This document shows, piece after piece, positions 15,884-23,385 of a stretch of DNA of 64,000 nucleotides. Location of the stretch: NCBI RefSeq assembly GCF_020892095.1, contig NZ_AP024845.1, positions 2,604,001 to 2,668,000 on the forward strand, given 5' to 3'. Every line of letters starts with the position of its first letter. Within the stretch, counting starts at the first letter, position 1. Under the pieces are notes generated by a model. That model searched no databases, was not told where the DNA came from, and saw only the letters and a list, made by a program, of their open reading frames with translations. The stretch is from Claveliimonas bilis. GTDB lineage: Bacteria > Bacillota > Clostridia > Lachnospirales > Lachnospiraceae. A program made the position numbers and the translations under genes.

Positions 15884-17254
15884 CTATTTCTTTGTTTTCT
15901 TTTTCGGCGGATATTCCAGTCCGATCCGTTTTGCCTGACGTTCCGGATCCCAGAAGAATCCCCATTCTACGAATAATTTCCGTTTTGCTGTCTCGGCAGG
16001 AGTCCATGTTACAATGTCTTTATTTTTGTAGAGTTTGTCGATCTCCTCGTCGGTATAGCCAAAGTACTGAAGAACTTCCCTGTTGTGCTCGCCGAAGCAG
16101 GGAGCGGAAGCAACGATCTGAGAAGGATTCTTCTTGAAGATATTGGTAATGCCGATGCCTTTCATGCGGCCGAAGCACTGATCTTCCCATTCCACCAGGT
16201 TCTCACGTGCTTCATACTGCGGATCTTTTTCGATATCAGCAGGTCCGTAAGCTCTCTGGCAGGGGATACCTGCCTTGTTGAAGATTTCTTCCAGCTCGTC
16301 GCAGGTGTGGGAAGCACAGAACTCGGTAAGGAGTTTGTCGGCTTTCTGTCCCCTTGGGTCAAAGAGAGGGAATCCGGTACAGTCTTTTGGAATATCTTTT
16401 GCCACGCCCGGTTTTCCCATACCGATGATCGGATATCCGCGGGTAACAGGACCCTGTCCTGTGATAGCGACAAAGATAGTATTGCCGTCCTTTGTATCGT
16501 AGAAGGAGAAGCATGCCGCCATGTCGCTCTTGTTTCCTGTACGCTCCGGAACAGGCTCGCCCTGCTTCGGATAGCCGTTGTTGAACCACCTTGCCGGATA
16601 GTTGTCCAGCAGACGGAACATTGTGTCATACTGTGCCACGTCACAGGAATCTCCCTCGCCGGTGCGCTGTGCGTTGATATAGCCGGAGAGAGCGACGATG
16701 CAGGCATTGTATGCGGTCACATAGTCTGACAGGTACGGATTTACTTTCAGAGGGCTGGAAGTGGGCGAAGGTCCGTTCAGGTACATATATCCGCCCATTG
16801 CCTGTCCGGACACATCGTAGGACGGTTTGTCCTTAGATGGCCCAAACTGTCCGTATCCTGATACATGGACAATTGTAAGGGCTTTATTGTGTTCCCAGCA
16901 GGATTTATCTGTAATACCGCGTTTTGCGTAAGAGCCCGGTTTACCGGCCTCGATCCAGATATCTGCCCATTCGACACATTTATAGAAGATTTTACGTCCG
17001 GAAGCCTTTGCTGTATTGATCGTAATGGAATATTCGTTGCGGTGGTTCTGAGACCACGACAGTGTACCTCTTGTCTGGCAGGCGATGGAAGGAGATTCGG
17101 CCTGAAGGACCTGTGCTCCCATTTCAGCCATGAGGCATCCGGCAAATGGTCCGGCGATGTTGGTACCGGTTACAAATACCTTAACGCCCTGAAGAACACC
17201 AAACTGCGGATATTCATCAAATTTTTGAGTTAATTTGTTGTCGATTTGTTTCAT
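15884..17254 (-). CDS. baiF: BaiF-like family III CoA-transferase
   Basis: A 456-residue class III CoA-transferase (CaiB/BaiF family). In the bile acid pathway BaiF moves CoA from the dehydroxylated product to a new primary bile acid, saving ATP. Visible features: VFVTGTNIAGPFAGCLMAEMGA near the N-terminus, QNHRNEYSI, VHVSGYGQFGP, and SYDVSGQAMGGYM, which contains the expected catalytic Asp (about residue 147). The NPYLSDYV, VDVAQY-like (DVAQYD) and RTGNKS segments match what I remember of Clostridium scindens BaiF. It is the last gene of the minus-strand unit and has a Lys-rich tail ending PPKKKTKK. A carnitine-type CaiB function is the main alternative; the neighbours favour BaiF. Confidence 0.8.
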   Translation of the reverse strand: MKQIDNKLTQKFDEYPQFGVLQGVKVFVTGTNIAGPFAGCLMAEMGAQVLQAESPSIACQTRGTLSWSQNHRNEYSITINTAKASGRKIFYKCVEWADIWIEAGKPGSYAKRGITDKSCWEHNKALTIVHVSGYGQFGPSKDKPSYDVSGQAMGGYMYLNGPSPTSSPLKVNPYLSDYVTAYNACIVALSGYINAQRTGEGDSCDVAQYDTMFRLLDNYPARWFNNGYPKQGEPVPERTGNKSDMAACFSFYDTKDGNTIFVAITGQGPVTRGYPIIGMGKPGVAKDIPKDCTGFPLFDPRGQKADKLLTEFCASHTCDELEEIFNKAGIPCQRAYGPADIEKDPQYEARENLVEWEDQCFGRMKGIGITNIFKKNPSQIVASAPCFGEHNREVLQYFGYTDEEIDKLYKNKDIVTWTPAETAKRKLFVEWGFFWDPERQAKRIGLEYPPKKKTKK

Positions 17255-17317
17255 GAATAGTTCCCCTTTCTTAAAAAGTAGTATAGTAAATAAATATTAA
17301 CGTAAAATAGCTGCTGT

Positions 17318-18592
17318 TTAATCACCCTGCGGATATTTTGCCTGAAGCTTCTCACTTCCGCTGATGGCGCCGGATACAAAGAAGAACATCAAAACAGCTA
17401 CGATCATGTAGAAGATCCAGGTCATTCCATAACCTGCAATCCCCTGGATAATAGAGGTCAGCACAGCGCCGAAAGCAGATCCGATCAAGAAGAAGAGATT
17501 AGCAGTAGCATAAATTCCGGCATAATCTTTTGTTCCGAATACTTTGGACATCAAAACTGCCGGCAGAACTTTCGGAAGGAACATAGCCAGTGCGAAGAAT
17601 GCATATCCAAATACGACCACTGTAATTCCGGTTACAGAGTAAGCCACCAGACTTGCCAGCCCGACGATAACCAGTACAGCTGCACAAAGAACGGTCTTGC
17701 GGATGCCGAGTTTGTCCATCAACACGCCGCCGCCCAGCATACCAAAAATGGAAACAACGGAATAAACGGACAATACTGTTCCCTGAAGAGTTCCGCCGTC
17801 CTGCGCGATGGATGTGACAAAGTTCGGAACATGAGTTGTAACTCCTGCAGCCAGTATACCGACACAGATCACAACGCCAAGGACGCAGTACCATGCGCTG
17901 GATTTTGTGGCAACTTTTTTAGATACGCCGATCCACTCGGCTGCCTTTTCCTGACGGCTGTCCTTCTGGTCTGTTTTGTTTCCGGTGCGGTATGGTTCTG
18001 TGCCATACTCTGCAGGAGAACGTTTTACCAGGAAGAGGGCAGTAAGGACGGTGATGACGCCGACTGTAACAGCTGCAAACAGCATTGCGGTTTTCCATCC
18101 GTCAGTTCCGGAAGAAATAAATTTTGTAAGAACAGGCGACCATACTGTACCGCCAAGGCCGCCTCCGGCATAAGCGATCGACATCATGGTTGCGCGCCGG
18201 TCTTCAAACCATGCAGTGACAAGCATGGAAATCGGAAGCTGTGTCAGACCGGCCATAAAAATATTTGACAGGCCGAATATCAGGTAGAACTGCCAGATAG
18301 CAGTACAAAAGGTTGCAACTACCCAGCATAGACTTGTTCCGATCGTTACGATCATCATGATGAGTTTCATATTTTTCTTCTGGTACATTCCTGCAATGAT
18401 CATAGCTCCGATCGCACTTGCAAAAGAGGAGATCAGACTTACCATTGACCAGCTTGTTGTACTGAAGCCGAGATCAGCACAAACCGGCGCCATGAACAGG
18501 GAAAAGCAGTTGCTCATAATGGCTGTGGGTATAAATGACAGGATGAACGCTGCAACGAGTACTCCCCAGCCTTTAAATTTTTTAGTCTCCAT
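17318..18592 (-). CDS. MFS transporter, OxlT/monocarboxylate type
   Basis: A 424-residue, 12-span major facilitator protein with a long cytoplasmic loop near residues 200-235 (GNKTDQKDSRQEKAAEW). Motifs such as FMAPVCADLGFSTTSWSMV and AYAGGGLGGTVWSPVL are typical of OxlT/MCT-like carriers. Known BaiG, the bile acid importer, is a different MFS branch with more spans, so this is a replacement transporter and not a BaiG orthologue. The start chosen is the second ATG (18592), which has GGAGA eight bases upstream; the first (18607) has no ribosome binding site and overlaps baiB. Location between baiB and baiF suggests it carries the pathway substrate or product. Confidence 0.82.
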   Translation of the reverse strand: METKKFKGWGVLVAAFILSFIPTAIMSNCFSLFMAPVCADLGFSTTSWSMVSLISSFASAIGAMIIAGMYQKKNMKLIMMIVTIGTSLCWVVATFCTAIWQFYLIFGLSNIFMAGLTQLPISMLVTAWFEDRRATMMSIAYAGGGLGGTVWSPVLTKFISSGTDGWKTAMLFAAVTVGVITVLTALFLVKRSPAEYGTEPYRTGNKTDQKDSRQEKAAEWIGVSKKVATKSSAWYCVLGVVICVGILAAGVTTHVPNFVTSIAQDGGTLQGTVLSVYSVVSIFGMLGGGVLMDKLGIRKTVLCAAVLVIVGLASLVAYSVTGITVVVFGYAFFALAMFLPKVLPAVLMSKVFGTKDYAGIYATANLFFLIGSAFGAVLTSIIQGIAGYGMTWIFYMIVAVLMFFFVSGAISGSEKLQAKYPQGD

Positions 18593-18596
18593 AGTT

Positions 18597-20132
18597 TTAG
18601 TCTCCATTTGAATCTGAATTGTTTTTAATATACTGCTCTACAAGCGTACTGCGTACGACTTTACCGTTTGCGTTTCGTGGAATTTCATCCACAAATTCAA
18701 AAGATTTTGGAATCTTATAAGGGGGCAGATAATCAAGGGCAAGCCGTATCAGACTTTTATCGCTTACAGGCTCCTTGGTCTCAACGATAGCGTGGATGCG
18801 ATGCCCCCATTCCTTGTCGGGAATACCGACAACAACCACATCTAAAACTTTTTTTGATTTTTTTAATACAGTTTCTACCTCATTGGCAAATACATTCTCT
18901 CCTCCGGTTACGATCATATCGCTGCGCCTGTCGACAAAATACAGATAACCATCGTTATCGATATATCCGATGTCGCCCACACTCCGAAAACCGTCTTTGG
19001 AGATTTCCGGCGGAGGAGAATTTAAAAATCCGATTTCCGGTGCATTTTCTGTCCAGGACATATAGATATTACCGGCCTGACCGACAGGAAGATCCTGCCC
19101 GTTGTCGTCACGGATCGCAATACTTCCGCAAGGCATTTTTCCAACGCTGCCTTCATGGATCAGCCATTCATCCCCGCGGATAGAGGTGATCCCCACACAT
19201 TCTGTCATGGAATAGATTTCATATATTTTCTCCGGTGAAAGAATGCGGAACCATTCCTTCTTAAGATCTGGAGAACAGACTCCTCCGGTATGGCATAAAA
19301 CTTTCAGGCTGCCAAGATCCTCCGGATTAAAATCCGGCATCTTGATAATGCGCTGCATAAGCGTTGGAACCAACTGTACGTACTCGATCTGGTGTTTTTT
19401 GATTAAAGCTACGATTGCTCTCTGGTCGAAACAGGAGGGCATATACAATGTATTTCCGCAAAAAAGCCCATTAAAGGCGACAGAGTGAGGGGCACCGTGA
19501 AAGAGCGGCCCAGCCAGAAGCTGACGCATTTCAAATCTCATGCCGGTCATGGCAAACCATGCCCGAAGCCCTTCATCACTTCCTCCGGCGGGCATATTTT
19601 GAAGGACAACCTTGGTTTTTCCTGACGTTCCGCCGGTACAGTTTGCAAGATTGGGTACAGCAAGAGTATCGGGCGGCATTTCAGCCGGATATTCCTGGCA
19701 TACTTCTTTTAATTTGGTTGAACTCAGACTGAAATATTTGCTTGGCTTCCAGCGGTTAGTCACAACAAGAGACGGTGAGACACATCCGCATATTTCAAGA
19801 AGATTCCTTCTGGGAAGCCTGTCGGATACAGGAACATAGCATGCACCTGCTTTCCAAATGCCAAATGCAAGAGCAATATGTGTGGGAATGTTAGGGAGCG
19901 CTACAACTACACTTTTACCTGATCGGATTCCCTGATCCATAAGATACCATGCAATTCGATTGGATAATTCCTCCAGAGCCCGCCAGGTCATGACGGACTC
20001 TGTATTCTTAGGGGAAATGTATACGATCGCAGGATCATCTGGTTTTGCTTTTGCGATATTAGCCAACTGAGTTCCAGGAGTAAAAAAACTATTGTTGCTA
20101 TGATTAAAAATATTGAAGCGTGATGTACACAC
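18597..20132 (-). CDS. baiB: BaiB-like bile acid:CoA ligase
   Basis: A 511-residue AMP-forming acyl-CoA synthetase. The AMP-binding P-loop is CTGGTSGKTK, followed by LLAGPLFHGAPHS, LCHTGGVCSP, EIYSMTECVG, the hinge region VDRRSDMIVTGGENVF and the C-terminal catalytic Lys segment NANGK. The HGAPHS, HTGGVCSP and IRGDEW segments are features I recall from BaiB of C. scindens, which activates bile acids with CoA as the first step of 7-dehydroxylation. The start is GTG at 20132 with GAGAGG upstream. It lies between the SDR gene and the MFS gene in one unit. Confidence 0.83.
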   Translation of the reverse strand: MCTSRFNIFNHSNNSFFTPGTQLANIAKAKPDDPAIVYISPKNTESVMTWRALEELSNRIAWYLMDQGIRSGKSVVVALPNIPTHIALAFGIWKAGACYVPVSDRLPRRNLLEICGCVSPSLVVTNRWKPSKYFSLSSTKLKEVCQEYPAEMPPDTLAVPNLANCTGGTSGKTKVVLQNMPAGGSDEGLRAWFAMTGMRFEMRQLLAGPLFHGAPHSVAFNGLFCGNTLYMPSCFDQRAIVALIKKHQIEYVQLVPTLMQRIIKMPDFNPEDLGSLKVLCHTGGVCSPDLKKEWFRILSPEKIYEIYSMTECVGITSIRGDEWLIHEGSVGKMPCGSIAIRDDNGQDLPVGQAGNIYMSWTENAPEIGFLNSPPPEISKDGFRSVGDIGYIDNDGYLYFVDRRSDMIVTGGENVFANEVETVLKKSKKVLDVVVVGIPDKEWGHRIHAIVETKEPVSDKSLIRLALDYLPPYKIPKSFEFVDEIPRNANGKVVRSTLVEQYIKNNSDSNGD

Positions 20133-20188
20133 AGCATTTAACCTCTCATTTCTCTCCCAGATTCGAGTTTTTTCTATATGTATATCGC

Positions 20189-20956
20189 TTAATTAGCGAC
20201 ATTTGCCGGTCTGTATCCGCCGTCTACAGGCAGGGTAACGCCTGTGATATAGGAAGCGGCGCTGGAAGACAGGAAAAGAATCGCATCAGCGATAACCTGA
20301 GGTTCGCCGATATGGCGAAGCGGGATGCCCTGCGCAAGGCTTTTCTTAGCAAATGGCGGAACCGTGTCAAGAAGTTTCGTGTTGATGACGCCAGGTGCAA
20401 CAGCGTTGCAGCGGATTCCGGCATAAGCCTGCTCCCACGCCATGGACTGTGTGAAAGCGATAACACCGCCTTTGGATACCGGATAAGGGCATCCGCATCC
20501 GGAACCGTAAATACCTGCTACGGAAGCGGTATTTACGATACAGCCTTTTGTCTTTTTCAGCAGTTTGATGGCGTATTTTGTCATGTTGAACATACTTTTA
20601 ATGTTGGTATCCATAACATAATCCCACTGTGCCTGTTTCATTTTGTGGATCGGGAGACTGCTGTCAACGCCGGCGTTGTTTACTAAAATATCCAGTTTTC
20701 CCCACATTTCTTCAATTTCAGCATACAGTTCCTGCGCAGCTTTGTAATCGCACAGGTTGATTGCTTTGTGTTTAAATTCATAATTTGGATTGATGGATTT
20801 GAGTTCCTCAAGCTGTGCGCTTACATCTTCTCCTTCTTTGCCGAGGAAATAAACTTTTGCTCCTGCTTTCAGATAAGATTTTACAGTGGCATATCCAATG
20901 CCTGTGGTACCGCCAGTAACCAGTACAACTTTTCCTTCAAATTCGTTTTCAAACAT
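20189..20956 (-). CDS. BaiA-type short-chain dehydrogenase/reductase
   Basis: A 255-residue classical SDR. The nucleotide loop is TGGTTGIG (residues 14-21), the stability motif is NNAG (93-96) and the catalytic triad is Ser 145, Tyr 158 and Lys 162 (YPVSK). It ends GGYRPANVAN, close to the C-terminus of BaiA enzymes, which oxidise the 3-alpha-hydroxyl of bile acyl-CoA. Start 20956 is chosen because AAAGGGGA precedes it by eight bases; an upstream ATG at 21025 would add 23 unlikely residues. It is the first gene of the SDR-baiB-MFS-baiF unit, so 3-hydroxysteroid dehydrogenase activity is likely, but another stereospecificity (BaiL or 12-alpha type) cannot be excluded. Confidence 0.75.
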   Translation of the reverse strand: MFENEFEGKVVLVTGGTTGIGYATVKSYLKAGAKVYFLGKEGEDVSAQLEELKSINPNYEFKHKAINLCDYKAAQELYAEIEEMWGKLDILVNNAGVDSSLPIHKMKQAQWDYVMDTNIKSMFNMTKYAIKLLKKTKGCIVNTASVAGIYGSGCGCPYPVSKGGVIAFTQSMAWEQAYAGIRCNAVAPGVINTKLLDTVPPFAKKSLAQGIPLRHIGEPQVIADAILFLSSSAASYITGVTLPVDGGYRPANVAN

Positions 20957-21202
20957 TGTTTGATCCCCTTTCCTGAATGTAAATATGTGTGAATTTCTTT
21001 TTTGTTTTCGAAGCTTTCCCGTCACCTCGAAAGTCCATCACCAATGTGTCATCCAATGACTGTCGATATTTTAACATATTTTTGATCATACAACGGTTGG
21101 AAAGTTGTGGCTTTATGCTAAAACAAAGAGACAAAAAGTAAGAATTTATAGTCAATTTGACAGACGTATAGAACTTGAAGAAGGGGAAACCGGTGAAAAT
21201 GC

Positions 21203-21246
21203 AAAAGAGTCATTGTTAAAAATATATTTTTAACAATGACTCTTTT
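21203..21246. terminator. 44-bp perfect palindromic bidirectional terminator
   Basis: Two 22-base arms (21203-21224 and 21225-21246) are exact reverse complements with no loop base between them. The outer ends are A and T runs. It lies between the cupin-only regulator gene and the SDR gene, ending the regulator transcript. Confidence 0.85.
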
Positions 21247-21289
21247 TACAATTTTCCTCTGATAGCGCCTCTGCTTTGTACCCTTTATA

Positions 21290-21889
21290 TTATTTTTCTG
21301 AAGGAGACAGATAACCTTTGGGAATACAGTCAGTGATCAGGCCAAAAAAGTCCATAATATAACAGAAACAAAAATGGATACTGTCTTTGGAATGATTTTC
21401 AGTCTCGCTTAAGAGAGCATCCATGGAATCATTGGCGATCTGGGCCGACAGTCCTTCAAGAGAGGCGATCGGCGGCTGCGATGGAACAACCATATGCTCA
21501 TATTTCAGATATGGATTCGCGATCATATATACGTAGGTACTGCTGTTGATGCGCGCCTCTGCAATGGTAAGTTCCTCCTGGCTGGAGGGAAGCAGGCGGT
21601 AGCGGTGAAAGGGACTTAAATAAATTAAAGTGTTCGGCTTCAGTTTGTACCCCATTCCGTTTACATATATCGTTCCTGTTCCCGAACGGACCAGAAGAAA
21701 AGTTTGCTCCTGATTGTTAATGTAAGATGTCGGAGCTTTAATATGCCGTGTGCGCGCATGAATATCCTGTGGAAGCACGTTGTTGGAAAAATAATCATGT
21801 GCACCGGAAAACGTAGAATTATTTCTGGGGGAAGATTTTTGTTTATTCTGTGTACTTTTTGATGTGGAATCCTTTTGCATAGTCATCAT
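21290..21889 (-). CDS. Cupin sensor-domain protein lacking a DNA-binding domain
   Basis: A 199-residue protein. Residues of about 55-150 form an AraC-type N-terminal cupin (TFLLVRSGTGTIYVNGMGYKL-type pattern, PNTLIYLSPFHRYRLLPSS), followed by a helical segment usually used for dimerisation. The AraC helix-turn-helix pair is missing: the gene ends IPKGYLSPSEK and no HTH coding lies in the 40 bases before the terminator. The Ser/Lys/Gln-rich N-terminus looks disordered. It overlaps the upstream AraC gene (ATGA), so both are made together. It may bind the inducer and form mixed dimers with its neighbour. Two AraC-type genes, barA and barB, are known upstream of the C. scindens bai operon; this could be a shortened relative. 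Confidence 0.7.
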   Translation of the reverse strand: MMTMQKDSTSKSTQNKQKSSPRNNSTFSGAHDYFSNNVLPQDIHARTRHIKAPTSYINNQEQTFLLVRSGTGTIYVNGMGYKLKPNTLIYLSPFHRYRLLPSSQEELTIAEARINSSTYVYMIANPYLKYEHMVVPSQPPIASLEGLSAQIANDSMDALLSETENHSKDSIHFCFCYIMDFFGLITDCIPKGYLSPSEK

Positions 21890-23163
21890 CTGCTTTCTTT
21901 TATGGTTTTAGGCGGGATGCTTTTTTCGTCCTGTTCCCCCCGACGCTGCCGTTTTCTGAATTCGCCAGGGGAAAGGCCGTTAATATTGAAAAATACCCGC
22001 GTCATCGTGCGGTCGGAACCAAAACCGGATTCAATAGCAATATCCAGAATGGGCAGGTTAGTAGTAGCCAGCAAAGATTCTGCATAGCGCACCCGGAACT
22101 GAAGCAGAATGTCTTTGTAGCTGGCATTCAGTTTTTCTTTAAACTGACTGCGCAGGATATTTTTTGTAGTGTAAAGATCCCGGGTCATAATATTTGCATC
22201 AATAGGTTCAGTCATATTGTCATATAGATAAGTGATGGCAGACAGAAGAGGTTCACTGATTATCGTTCCCCGATAGATCCGTCCGTCTTTACCGTTGCTT
22301 AGCATCTGTTCCCGGTAAGCCAGGGGCGTCATATCTGTTATGGCTTTGAAATGACGGAAAAATGAAATCTCTTTATTAAAACCGGAAATCGAAGATATGT
22401 AGTTAAAAGGCAGATTATCATAAAGAAAATATGCCATTGCATGCGCCAGCCGCATCCGGTTCAGATACTGGCCGAAATTCAGCCCGGTAACGACAAGAAG
22501 CGTATGATTAAGAGACGCTTCACTTGAAGAAGGGCATACATTATCGACTACGTCCGATACAGTCAGGGGCGCATTACTGTGGGTAGCGATATACAGGCTG
22601 ATCTTCCGGCTCAAGGGGAAAGACTCAAACTGGTAGCTCGCCTTTGCGCTCTGTGCCACACGGTTATAGAGTAGTTCGATCTTACGGAGAAAAGAGCTGC
22701 GCAGGATAGCTGATCCGTAAGATTTCTTCTTACCTAGTTTCTGGAACTGATCGAATAAGTGGATGATCTGTTCCACCTCGGAGCCAGCCGGACCGATTAC
22801 AGGAAGACTGTTGACAATTTCCTGTTCTTCATTAAAAGATATTCTGCTGAAAGAATAATAGTTTAAAAGCTGATAATCATAAGAACAGACCCATAGCTGA
22901 AGTTGTTCATTAAAATCCGGACAGATTGTAAGAACTTGCGAGCATTGGATCCATGATATGCAGCCGGGCTCCACTGCAAATTTTTCCCCATTTATAATAA
23001 AAATGCCACGCCCCTTTTTTACAAGAATAAAATAGCTGTCAAACTCCATGATCGGACACATTTCAGTACTGACGGTATATTCCTGAAGTTTCAGATACTT
23101 GTCAGGACCGCAGAATATGCCGTTTCTTGGTGGTTCGCATAAGGGATAGATCTTTTTGTTCAC
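21886..23163 (-). CDS. AraC-family regulator with two tandem HTH domains
   Basis: A 425-residue protein. Residues 1-125 are an AraC-type cupin sensor (FDSYFILVKKGRG, PGCISWI). Two complete-looking AraC DNA-binding regions follow: about 186-286 (LNFGQYLNRMRLAHAM ... ISSISGFNKEISFFRHFK ... MTPLAYREQ) and about 304-406 (SYKDILLQFRVRYAESLL ... ILDIAIESGFGSDRTMTRVF ... LSPGEFRKRQ). A normal AraC protein has one such region and is about 280-300 residues. The start is GTG 23163 with GAGGTGA upstream. It is the probable bile-acid-responsive activator of the surrounding genes, by position and by analogy with BarA/BarB; neither inducer nor target is shown by sequence. Confidence 0.78.
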   Translation of the reverse strand: MNKKIYPLCEPPRNGIFCGPDKYLKLQEYTVSTEMCPIMEFDSYFILVKKGRGIFIINGEKFAVEPGCISWIQCSQVLTICPDFNEQLQLWVCSYDYQLLNYYSFSRISFNEEQEIVNSLPVIGPAGSEVEQIIHLFDQFQKLGKKKSYGSAILRSSFLRKIELLYNRVAQSAKASYQFESFPLSRKISLYIATHSNAPLTVSDVVDNVCPSSSEASLNHTLLVVTGLNFGQYLNRMRLAHAMAYFLYDNLPFNYISSISGFNKEISFFRHFKAITDMTPLAYREQMLSNGKDGRIYRGTIISEPLLSAITYLYDNMTEPIDANIMTRDLYTTKNILRSQFKEKLNASYKDILLQFRVRYAESLLATTNLPILDIAIESGFGSDRTMTRVFFNINGLSPGEFRKRQRRGEQDEKSIPPKTIKESR

Positions 23164-23315
23164 AATAATACGTCACCTCTCTGATTTCTGTGGCAAATGT
23201 CGAAATATGACACTCCAAGTATGCGAAAAGGATAGCATATTGAAAAAGAAAAATCAATGAGGCACATAAATTTTTTGGATTTTCAGATTTTGAAACGAAG
23301 AAAGGTAAAAATAGA

Positions 23316-23351
23316 AAAAACTGCAGATACTACATGGCATCTGCAGTTTTT
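23316..23351. terminator. Bidirectional terminator between baiH and the AraC gene
   Basis: AAAAACTGCAGAT (23316-23328) pairs perfectly with ATCTGCAGTTTTT (23339-23351). On the minus strand it stops the baiH transcript before the AraC gene, making baiH its own unit. Confidence 0.88.
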
Positions 23352-23385
23352 CCAGGAGTAGAATGTCTTTTACAGTCTATATTAT

